Source: CAVQGZ01 sp964356295 (lineage in GTDB: Bacteria; Actinomycetota; Actinomycetes; Jiangellales; Jiangellaceae). Taken from it: 7,850 nucleotides of DNA. Both the position numbers and the translations under genes were made by a program. Location of the stretch: assembly GCA_964356295.1 (NCBI GenBank), contig CAYHHE010000103.1, positions 1 to 7,850 of the forward strand, given 5' to 3'. This document shows, piece after piece, positions 1 through 6,008 of this stretch. Positions within the stretch are counted from its first letter, which is position 1. Each line of letters opens with the position of its first letter. Under the pieces are notes generated by a model. That model saw only the letters and a list, made by a program, of their open reading frames with translations. It ran no database searches and had not been told where the DNA came from.

Positions 1-1415
1 CGGTTCGAGTAGGACGAAAGGCCGCAGCCGTCGCGGGCATCGCGGCGTTCTCGCTCGTTCTCGCCGCGTGTGGCGGTGACGACGGCGACGAGGCGGCAGC
101 AACCGACGATGCGGCGGCGGGTGGGGATGAAGCAGCCGCTGACCTCCCTCCGGTGGACTGCTCGGTCTTCGAGGAGTTCGGGGACCTCTCCGGGACCAAG
201 GTGACCACGTTCGCCGGTATCGGTGACCCGGAGAGCGGCTACTACGAGACGTCGTGGGCCCCATTCGAGGAGTGCACGGGCGTCGACGTGGTCCCCGAGT
301 GGTCGCAGGACTTCGAAGCCCAGATCGTGGTTCGGGTCCAGTCCGGCAACGAGCCCGACATCGCCATCCTCCCGCAGCCGGGCCTGCTGGCGACCCTCGT
401 GAACGATACCGGCGCGGTACTGCCGGCCTTCGAGGAAGTCGAGGCACTGGTGGACGAGAACTGGACGGAGGATTGGAAGGGTTACGGGTCCGTGGACGGC
501 ACGTTCTACGCCGCCCCGAACTCGTCGAACTCCAAGTCCTTCGTGTGGTACTCGCCGAGCGCCTTCGAGGAGGCCGGGTACGAGGTGCCCGAGACGTGGG
601 AAGACATGATCGCGCTGTCGGACCAGATCGTGGCCGACAACCCTGGCAGCACGACCAAGCCGTGGTGCGCCGGCATCGAGTCGGGTGTGGCCACCGGCTG
701 GACGGCCACCGACTGGATGGAAGACGTCATGCTCCGTGAGTTCGGGCCCGACGTCTACGACCAGTGGTACACCCACGAGATCCCGTTCAACGACCCGCAG
801 GTGCTGACCGTGCTCGAGAAGGTCGGGACCATCCTCAAGAACGAGGAGTACGTCAACGGTGGCGTGGGAGGCGTACAGACCATCGCCACCACCGAGTTCC
901 AGGAGGGTGGAATCCCCATCACCCAGGGGACGTGCTACATGCACCGGCAGGCGTCGTTCTACGTCAACTTCTGGCCTGAGGGCACGACCATCGCCGAGGA
1001 CGGCGACGTCTACGCCTTCTACCTCCCGGTCAACGAGGGCTCCGACTCGAAGCCGGTCCTCGTGGGTAGTGAGTTCATCACCGCCTTCGACGACCGACCC
1101 GAGGTGCGGGCATTCGCCACGTACCTGGCGACAAGTGACTACGCCAACGTCCGCGCCGCCGTCCCCGGTGAAGCGGGCGGGTTCGTCAGCGCCAACCTCG
1201 GTCTGGACCCGGCGAACCTCGCCAACCCGATCGACAAGCTCGCGGCCGAGCAGTTCCAGGACCCAGAGGCGATCATCCGCTTCGACGCCTCGGACCTCAT
1301 GCCAGGCGCCGTGGGCTCCGGGTCGTTCTGGAAGGAGATGACGAGCTGGATCGCAAACGACAAGCCGGACCAGGACGTCCTGGATGCCATCGAGGCATCG
1401 TGGCCGACGTCCTGA
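1..1415 (+). CDS. aglE: Carbohydrate ABC transporter substrate-binding lipoprotein, AglE-like (5' partial)
   Basis: Extracytoplasmic solute-binding lipoprotein that would capture a sugar or glycoside and hand it to the two permeases downstream. The reading frame is open from the window edge (first full codon at position 3), giving 470 visible residues; the true start lies upstream. The visible N-terminus is a lipoprotein signal: R-K, a hydrophobic stretch, then lipobox L-A-A-C with the lipidated Cys at visible residue 23 (codon 69-71). An Ala/Asp/Gly-rich linker follows (about 24-50), then the binding domain. The segment DFEAQIVVRVQSGNEPDIA (103-121) and the nearby PQPGLLA strongly resemble the AglE alpha-glucoside-binding family. 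Four further cysteines (53, 91, 222, 311) could form two disulfides in the exported protein; this is inferred. An ATG- or GTG-only search would start at the internal GTG at 153, but that loses the signal peptide and is wrong. Substrate is not proven: relatives also bind sucrose, trehalose or glucosylglycerol. Confidence 0.88.
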   Translation, partial: VRVGRKAAAVAGIAAFSLVLAACGGDDGDEAAATDDAAAGGDEAAADLPPVDCSVFEEFGDLSGTKVTTFAGIGDPESGYYETSWAPFEECTGVDVVPEWSQDFEAQIVVRVQSGNEPDIAILPQPGLLATLVNDTGAVLPAFEEVEALVDENWTEDWKGYGSVDGTFYAAPNSSNSKSFVWYSPSAFEEAGYEVPETWEDMIALSDQIVADNPGSTTKPWCAGIESGVATGWTATDWMEDVMLREFGPDVYDQWYTHEIPFNDPQVLTVLEKVGTILKNEEYVNGGVGGVQTIATTEFQEGGIPITQGTCYMHRQASFYVNFWPEGTTIAEDGDVYAFYLPVNEGSDSKPVLVGSEFITAFDDRPEVRAFATYLATSDYANVRAAVPGEAGGFVSANLGLDPANLANPIDKLAAEQFQDPEAIIRFDASDLMPGAVGSGSFWKEMTSWIANDKPDQDVLDAIEASWPTS

Positions 1416-1461
1416 CGGACTTCGGATCCTGGTGACGTGAGTCACACGGCGGGCTAGCCTC

Positions 1462-1494
1462 GGGGCCGGGACCTCCCTAGGAGGTCCCGGCCCC
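1462..1494 (+). terminator. Perfect 15-bp hairpin after the binding-protein gene (terminator/attenuator)
   Basis: The arms at 1462-1476 and 1480-1494 are exact reverse complements (GGGGCCGGGACCTCC / GGAGGTCCCGGCCCC) around a 3-nt CTA loop. It starts 46 nt after the binding-protein stop and ends 37 nt before the first permease start. Only a short pyrimidine run (TCTTCC) follows, so it is not a classical U-tract terminator. In GC-rich actinobacteria such hairpins often act as partial terminators or as 3' mRNA stabilisers, giving more binding protein than permease. That role is inferred. Confidence 0.75.
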
Positions 1495-1508
1495 TCTTCC
1501 GAATCGGA

Positions 1509-1526
1509 CCCAACTGTTGGGGGTGA
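1509..1526 (+). promoter_or_regulatory. Ribosome-binding site of the first permease, covered by a small palindrome
   Basis: A G-rich Shine-Dalgarno-like run (GGGGGTGA, 1519-1526) lies 5 nt before the GTG start at 1532. It is overlapped by a perfect palindrome, CCCAAC-T-GTTGGG (1509-1521). As RNA this can fold into a 5-bp stem with a CTG loop that pairs the first three G residues of the ribosome-binding site. It could modulate translation, be an operator, or be chance; the palindrome is seen, the role is inferred. Confidence 0.45.
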
Positions 1527-1531
1527 CCTAG

Positions 1532-2728
1532 GTGTCCAGTACTCAGACACCCGAGCAAGTCGAGAAGTCCCGGTCCACGGATAGCATCCTGGTCTCCAAG
1601 CCGCCGGGTCTCAGCGCAGGCGCCGTGGCTGTCGGGGTCGTCATGACCCTTGTCTTCGCGCTGGTCCTGTACCTGATCGTGGCGAGCCTCCTGGGTGCCG
1701 TGCCGGAGTCCTTGCAGGACTTCTGGCCGGACTTCGTGGTCGTGTCCGAGACGCCGGTGGAGAAGTTCGGCTTGATGTTCCTGGCGATCGGGCTGTTCGT
1801 CGCGGTCATGGCTGTGCTCCTGTTGATGGTGGACAGCCGCAAGCGGGTCCCCAACTGGACCGTGGTTATGGCTTTCGTCGGACCGACCGTCGCCATGCTG
1901 ACCCTGGGACTGCTCTACCCCATGCTCAGCACCCTGGTGCAGTCGTTCGCTGGCCGAAGCCCCTGGAACGACGCGGAACGGCGGGAGTGGGTCGGGTTCG
2001 ACAACTTCGCCACCCTGTTCACCCAGCAGGAGTTCCAGCTCGTGCTGCGCAACACCCTTGTGTGGGTGCTTCTCGCCCCCCTCGTCGCTCTCGGCCTCGG
2101 TTTGGTCTACGCGGTTCTTGTCGACCGAACCCGCGGGGAGGCTGTGTCGAAGGGTCTGATCTTCCTGCCGATGGCCATCTCGATGGTGGCTTCAGGCATC
2201 ATCTGGAAGTTTGTCTACGAGTACAAGGACGCGGCACTGCCGCAGATCGGCCTGGCCAACCAGATTCTCGTCTGGCTCGGGCTCGATCCGTACCAGTTCC
2301 TGCTGGAGACGCCGGGGAACACGGTGTTCCTTGTCGTCGTGATGATCTGGATCCAGACCGGGTTCGCGATGACGGTGCTGTCGGCGGCGATCAAAGCCAT
2401 CCCTGACGACATCGTCGAGGCGGCTCGCATCGACGGGGTGACGGGCTTCGGGATGTTCAGGTACGTGACGATTCCCAGCATCCGTCCCGCACTGCTGGTC
2501 GTGTGGGTCACAGTCACGATGACCACCCTGAAGGCATTCGACATCGTCCGAACCATGACTGGCGGCAACTTCGAGACCAGCGTCGTCGCAAACGAGTTCT
2601 ACACGCAGAGCTTCCAGCAGTTCAACTTCGGCCTGGGAGCTGCTCTCGCGGTGATCCTGTTCATCATTGTCGTCCCCGTCATCATCTATCAGGTGCGTCA
2701 GCTTCGCCTCTCGGAGGAGATCCGATGA
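1532..2728 (+). CDS. aglF: Carbohydrate ABC transporter permease, AglF-like, with extra N-terminal membrane segments
   Basis: One of two integral-membrane subunits forming the import channel (MalF-type, BPD_transp_1 family). The protein is 398 residues. The GTG start at 1532 is firm because an in-frame TAG sits immediately before it (1529-1531). Hydrophobic segments are near residues 29-53, 79-100, 109-137, 171-197, 208-226, 263-288, 318-335 and 370-388. The first two form an N-terminal extension beyond the usual six-helix core and are separated by a 25-residue acidic/aromatic loop. The cytoplasmic EAA loop that contacts the ATPase is clear: EAARIDG at 296-302, continuing to the I-P near 314-315. 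The core segment around 272-290 (WIQTGFAM...SAAIK) and the C-terminal YQVRQ are typical of AglF. The stop overlaps the next start as ATGA, so the two permeases are translationally coupled. Substrate is inferred from family resemblance only. Confidence 0.9.
   Translation: MSSTQTPEQVEKSRSTDSILVSKPPGLSAGAVAVGVVMTLVFALVLYLIVASLLGAVPESLQDFWPDFVVVSETPVEKFGLMFLAIGLFVAVMAVLLLMVDSRKRVPNWTVVMAFVGPTVAMLTLGLLYPMLSTLVQSFAGRSPWNDAERREWVGFDNFATLFTQQEFQLVLRNTLVWVLLAPLVALGLGLVYAVLVDRTRGEAVSKGLIFLPMAISMVASGIIWKFVYEYKDAALPQIGLANQILVWLGLDPYQFLLETPGNTVFLVVVMIWIQTGFAMTVLSAAIKAIPDDIVEAARIDGVTGFGMFRYVTIPSIRPALLVVWVTVTMTTLKAFDIVRTMTGGNFETSVVANEFYTQSFQQFNFGLGAALAVILFIIVVPVIIYQVRQLRLSEEIR
2713..2728 (+). promoter_or_regulatory. 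Strong ribosome-binding site and ATGA stop/start overlap between the permeases
   Basis: GGAGGAGA at 2713-2720 is a near-perfect Shine-Dalgarno sequence, 4 nt before the ATG at 2725. The ATG shares ATGA with the TGA stop of the upstream permease (2726-2728). This fixes the downstream start and argues against the longer open frame reaching back to 2503, which lies inside the upstream gene. Confidence 0.85.
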
Positions 2729-3657
2729 CAACGACTCCGCCCGCCCCCGTCGTGACCGAGACGCCCGTCAAGGGAATTCGCAAACTCTCGAAAGCCGAGC
2801 AACGCGCGGCTGAGGCCAAGACGAAGCTGACCTCGCCGTGGGCGACGGGCATCGCCCTGGTGATGGCTTTCATCTGGACCATCCCGACCCTGGGCCTGCT
2901 CATCACCTCGGTCCGGCCGCAGGAGTCGATCCAGACCAGCGGGTGGTGGACGTGGTTCACCAATCCCGAGTTCACGCTGGAGAACTACGACGAAGTGCTG
3001 TACGGCAGCTCGACCGGGTTCTCGACGTACTTCGTCAACTCGATCGTCATCACCCTCCCGGCTGTCGTCATCCCGATCACCATCGCGTTGCTGGCGGCGT
3101 ATGCGTTCGCGTGGATCGACTTCCGCGGTCGCGACCTGCTGTTCGTGGCAGTGTTCGCGCTGCAGATCGTCCCGCTGCAGGTGACCCTCATCCCGCTGCT
3201 GACCATCTACGTGGATCTGGGGCTGGCCGGGTCGTTCTGGACCGTGTGGCTGTCGCACTCGATCTTCGCGTTGCCGCTGGCGATCTTCTTGTTCCACAAC
3301 TTCATGAAGGACATCCCACGGTCGCTCGTCGAGGCGGCTCGGGTCGACGGCGCAGGGCACGTCCGGATCTTCTTCCAGGTGCTCCTGCCGCTGCTCGTGC
3401 CGGCCATCGCGGCCTTCACGGTCTTCCAGTTCCTGTGGGTGTGGAACGACCTCCTCGTTGCGCTCACCTTCGCGGGGGGGACGCCGAACGTTGCTCCGCT
3501 GACCGTCCGGCTGGCTGATCTCTCCGGGACACGCGGCCAGGACTGGCACCTGCTGTCCGCGGGTGCGTTCGTGGCCCTGATCGTGCCGCTGATCGTGTTC
3601 CTGTTCGGGCAGCGCTACTTCGTCCGAGGCCTGCTCGCCGGCGGCGTCAAGGGCTGA
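2725..3657 (+). CDS. aglG: Carbohydrate ABC transporter permease, AglG-like
   Basis: Second channel subunit of the importer (MalG-type, BPD_transp_1 family), 310 residues, the usual length for the family. A charged cytoplasmic N-terminal tail (1-36) precedes six hydrophobic segments near 41-63, 105-131, 137-160, 169-191, 222-246 and 276-297. The extracytoplasmic motif SGWWTWF (72-78) followed by PEFTLENY (81-88) is characteristic of AglG relatives. The EAA loop is intact: EAARVDG at 203-209, running to LP at 221-222, the docking site for an ATPase. The C-terminus FVRGLLAGGVKG is the conserved MalG-type tail. It overlaps the upstream permease by 4 nt and ends the operon. No ATPase gene follows, unlike the aglK-containing operons of rhizobia, so an ATPase encoded elsewhere (MsiK-like) probably serves it. 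Confidence 0.92.
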   Translation: MTTTPPAPVVTETPVKGIRKLSKAEQRAAEAKTKLTSPWATGIALVMAFIWTIPTLGLLITSVRPQESIQTSGWWTWFTNPEFTLENYDEVLYGSSTGFSTYFVNSIVITLPAVVIPITIALLAAYAFAWIDFRGRDLLFVAVFALQIVPLQVTLIPLLTIYVDLGLAGSFWTVWLSHSIFALPLAIFLFHNFMKDIPRSLVEAARVDGAGHVRIFFQVLLPLLVPAIAAFTVFQFLWVWNDLLVALTFAGGTPNVAPLTVRLADLSGTRGQDWHLLSAGAFVALIVPLIVFLFGQRYFVRGLLAGGVKG

Positions 3658-3782
3658 CCCGCCGGCCGGCCCCGGCGCCGTTGATCACGCTAGGTACCCA
3701 AGTGGGTGCTTGACGGGGTGGATTCACCCCGTCAAGCACGCACTCGCCTCGTCAGGGACGCGTCAACGGCTCGGCCGGCGGG
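3658..3782. repeat. GC-rich 11-bp inverted repeat enclosing the convergent spacer
   Basis: CCCGCCGGCCG at 3658-3668, directly after the permease stop, is exactly reverse-complementary to CGGCCGGCGGG at 3772-3782. The arms flank a second, inner hairpin and share almost the same centre (3720 against 3722.5). The arms contain the self-complementary core CCGGCC, so some of the match is expected in such GC-rich DNA. The 137-nt spacer (3658-3794) holds no open frame that looks coding. Confidence 0.5.
3706..3739. terminator. Convergent (bidirectional) hairpin terminator
   Basis: The arms at 3706-3720 (GTGCTTGACGGGGTG) and 3725-3739 (CACCCCGTCAAGCAC) are perfect 15-bp reverse complements around a GATT loop. 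The hairpin lies between the permease gene ending at 3657 and the glycosidase gene ending at 3795 on the other strand, where a two-way terminator is expected. No T-tract follows on either side. A smaller overlapping inverted repeat, ACCCA-AG-TGGGT (3696-3707), could compete with the left arm. Confidence 0.8.
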
Positions 3783-3794
3783 CCCCCACACCAG

Positions 3795-5165
3795 TCAGGC
3801 GCCGCGGCGGCGGGCGATCTCGGCGGCCAGCCAGCGGTAGGACGCCTTGGGGCGGCGCTCCTGGGTGTCCGGGTCGACCTCGACCACACCGAAGCGCTGC
3901 GTGTAGCCCATGGCCCACTCGAAGTTGTCCAGCAGCGACCACAGGGTGTACGTCCTCAGGTCGACACCGCGATCGCGGGCCTGGTCGACGACCGCGAGGT
4001 GCCGCCTGAGGTAGTCGATCCGGTCCTGATCGTCGACGGACCCGCTGGCATCCCGCACCGTGTCGGGGTAGGCGGCGCCGTTCTCGGTGATGTGCAGCGG
4101 CATCCCGGGGTCCCACACCCGCAGCCGCTCCAGCAGGTCGCCCAGCGCCGACGGCTCGACTTCCCAGCCCATCGTGGTCAGCTGCCCGCGGGGGGTGGGC
4201 GAGAACGAGCCGACGCCGGGGAACGCGGCCGGCTCGCGCCCCGGACCACCCTCGCCGGGGCCCTCGGACCCGATGCGCAGCGGTGAGTAGTAGTTGATGC
4301 CCAGCCAGCCTGCCGAGCCCGTGATGGCCCGCAAGTCGCCGTCCTGGACGACGGACGGGTCAGCGAGAACCGGAGCCAACTCGACAACCAGGTCGGGGTA
4401 GCGGCCGTCGCGCAGCGCGTCGAGCCACAGCGCGTTGTGCTGGGCATCGATCAGCTCGCCGGCGTCGAACGCGTCCTCGTCGTCCACCAGGACGCTGGTC
4501 AGGTTGAGCACGATGCCCACGTCCGCGTCCGGCTGTGCGGCCCGCAGCGCCTGCCCAGCCCAGGCGTGGCCCAGCAGCAGGTGGTGCACGGCCCGGAAGG
4601 CCGACTCTGACTCGGAATCGTGGCGTCCCGGAGCATGCACACCCGCGGCGTAGCCCAGGAAAGCCGACACCCATGGCTCGTTGAGGGTGGCCCAGCGCGC
4701 CACCCGGTCGCCTAGCCGCTCGTGGACGATGGCCGCGTACTCGGCGAACCGGGCCGCGGTGTCCCGCGCCGGCCACCCGCCGGCGTCCTCGAGCGGCTGC
4801 GGCAGGTCCCAGTGGTAGAGCGTGACGTGAGCGTCCATGCCGCGCTCGAGCAGGCCGTCGACGACCCGGTCGTAGTGGTCGAGCCCCCGCGGCTCCACCG
4901 GGCCGCTTCCGGTGGGCTGCACCCGTGGCCAGGAGATCGAGAACCGGTAGGCGTCCACACCCAGCCCGGCGAGCAGGTCGGCGTCCTGCGGCCACCGGCG
5001 GTAGGAGTCGCAGGCCACCGCCGCGTCCGAGCCGTCGAGGATCCGGCCGGGCTGGGCGCAGAAGGTGTCCCAGATCGAGACGCCGCGACCGTCGGCGGAC
5101 AGCGAGCCCTCGATCTGGAACGACGACGTCGCGGCGGCGAACTGCAGCCGGTCGGCACCGGTCAC
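3795..5165 (-). CDS. Family-1 glycoside hydrolase, probable intracellular beta-glucosidase
   Basis: A retaining hydrolase that would release glucose, or a related sugar, from the non-reducing end of cellobiose-like or aryl beta-glycosides. The 456-residue length is normal for single-domain bacterial GH1 beta-glucosidases, and it has no signal peptide, so it should act in the cytoplasm. Canonical landmarks are all present: SFQIEG with sugar-binding Gln17; YHWDLP with His118; TLNEP with acid/base Glu163; GINYYSP near 289-295; nucleophile Glu361 in ITENG; and LWSLLDNFEW (408-417) ending with Glu416/Trp417 of the aglycone/glycone site. The GTG start at 5165 shares GTGA with the stop of the upstream gene. 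No good Shine-Dalgarno sequence precedes it, so translation probably depends on coupling. It converges on the sugar importer, suggesting it may process imported glycosides. GH1 also includes 6-phospho-, galactosidase and fucosidase activities, so the exact substrate is open. Confidence 0.95.
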   Translation of the reverse strand: MTGADRLQFAAATSSFQIEGSLSADGRGVSIWDTFCAQPGRILDGSDAAVACDSYRRWPQDADLLAGLGVDAYRFSISWPRVQPTGSGPVEPRGLDHYDRVVDGLLERGMDAHVTLYHWDLPQPLEDAGGWPARDTAARFAEYAAIVHERLGDRVARWATLNEPWVSAFLGYAAGVHAPGRHDSESESAFRAVHHLLLGHAWAGQALRAAQPDADVGIVLNLTSVLVDDEDAFDAGELIDAQHNALWLDALRDGRYPDLVVELAPVLADPSVVQDGDLRAITGSAGWLGINYYSPLRIGSEGPGEGGPGREPAAFPGVGSFSPTPRGQLTTMGWEVEPSALGDLLERLRVWDPGMPLHITENGAAYPDTVRDASGSVDDQDRIDYLRRHLAVVDQARDRGVDLRTYTLWSLLDNFEWAMGYTQRFGVVEVDPDTQERRPKASYRWLAAEIARRRGA

Positions 5166-5989
5166 GGGGTGACCGACATCGCGCGAAGCACCCGGTCACC
5201 GAGCTCGCGGTCACCCTCGACGTCGACCGACAGAGCCTCGACGGGCCGACGTCCGCCACAGGCGAGGACGAAGTCGTCCACGGACATGCTCAGCCGGGCT
5301 GTCGGCTCACCACCCAGCGAGTCGGTGACCCGGGCGCGCCCGTCGTCGTCCATCCGCACCGCCGTCTCCTCGGTGCCGCTCGGCCCGGACACCACGACCG
5401 CCACGCTCGACCCCGGGACGGGCCTGACCCGCTTGCCCACGACGAACGGCAGCGCGGCGCGGAACGTCGCCAGCGTCACGAACGCACCGGGGGAGTCCCA
5501 GCCGCCCGGCCGGTCCAGGGCGCGTCGGATGTCCTGCTCGTGCATCCAGTAGTCGATGACCCGGTCGCGCAGCAGGGCGTCCCAGGTGATCCCCGGACGC
5601 GGGAACGACTCCGGCACGAGTGCGGGCTCGTCCGCGGCCAGCACCTTCCGCAGCCCGGCGACAGCCTGGGCGAGCTCCTCGACCAGCTCCTCCCGCGAGC
5701 GTCCCCGCCGGGCCACCACCCCGCGCTCGGTGTAGGCCCGGAACGGGTTGTCGCGGGCGTCCGGAGGGATCTTGTCGATGTCGGCGAGCACCGGCTCGTT
5801 CCCGGCGAGGTCGGAGTCCAGCGCGGCCAGGTGGGCCAGCACGTCACCGACCGCCCACCCGGGCAGATCGGTGGCCGCAGCCAGGGCGGCGTCATCGAGC
5901 GTGCCCGCAAGATCGAGGATGGCCTGGGCGCTGGCCGACCAGGCGTCCACGAGGGGACGCAGCGTGCCGTCGCTGTCGGAAGTGGTCAT
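5162..5989 (-). CDS. Maleylpyruvate isomerase-fold (DinB/MDMPI) family protein, possibly mycothiol-dependent
   Basis: A 275-residue protein with the MDMPI architecture. The N-terminal DinB-like helical bundle (about 10-155) carries DLPGWAVGDVLAHLA (41-55) and DYWMHEQDIRRA (146-157). The C-terminal domain (about 190-275) ends with the family signature VEGDRELGDRVLRAMSVTP (257-275). Candidate metal ligands are His53, Asp146 and His150; the characterised corynebacterial isomerase uses His, Glu, His, so an Asp here is a possible variation. Most members of this large actinobacterial family have unknown reactions and are presumed to be metal- and mycothiol-dependent transferases or isomerases. The ATG at 5989 opens a short N-terminus that matches the domain boundary; the frame runs back to 6304, but that stretch lies antisense to the thioredoxin gene and is not plausible. 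It is the first gene of a two-gene unit with the GH1 enzyme (4-nt overlap), a partner whose functional meaning is unclear. Confidence 0.85.
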   Translation of the reverse strand: MTTSDSDGTLRPLVDAWSASAQAILDLAGTLDDAALAAATDLPGWAVGDVLAHLAALDSDLAGNEPVLADIDKIPPDARDNPFRAYTERGVVARRGRSREELVEELAQAVAGLRKVLAADEPALVPESFPRPGITWDALLRDRVIDYWMHEQDIRRALDRPGGWDSPGAFVTLATFRAALPFVVGKRVRPVPGSSVAVVVSGPSGTEETAVRMDDDGRARVTDSLGGEPTARLSMSVDDFVLACGGRRPVEALSVDVEGDRELGDRVLRAMSVTP

Positions 5990-6008
5990 GACCAGGCACG
6001 CTACTGCC
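5987..6008. promoter_or_regulatory. Minimal divergent start region between the MDMPI-like and NHL/thioredoxin genes
   Basis: Only 19 nt (5990-6008) separate the minus-strand ATG (5989-5987) from the plus-strand ATG at 6009. An alternative plus-strand ATG at 5988 falls in the same CATG palindrome (5987-5990), which would make the two start codons overlap. On the minus strand TAGCGT (6003-5998) fits the loose actinobacterial -10 pattern TAnnnT and would place transcription close to the ATG, giving a leaderless or near-leaderless mRNA. Each promoter must extend into the neighbouring coding sequence. The promoter call is tentative. Confidence 0.35.

Noticed and set aside
153..155. GTG at 153 as start of the binding protein
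   Set aside because: The frame is open upstream to the window edge and encodes a lipoprotein signal with lipobox, so 153 is internal.
1432..1445. GTGAC-GTGA-GTCAC inverted repeat after the binding-protein stop
   Set aside because: The 5-bp arms are too short to call an operator or hairpin without further copies; it may be chance.
2503..2724. Longer N-terminus for the AglG-like permease
   Set aside because: This stretch overlaps the coding end of aglF in another frame, and the strong Shine-Dalgarno sequence at 2713-2720 sets the start at 2725.
3474..3480. Run of seven G in aglG as a possible slippage or phase-variation site
   Set aside because: The run falls on normal Gly codons (AGG in TFAGGTP), the frame continues intact to the conserved C-terminus, and short G-runs are common at this GC content.
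2698..3549. Open frame of 283 codons on the minus strand opposite aglG
   Set aside because: Very rich in Arg, Glu and Asp without recognisable features; the opposite strand has the membrane segments and EAA loop.
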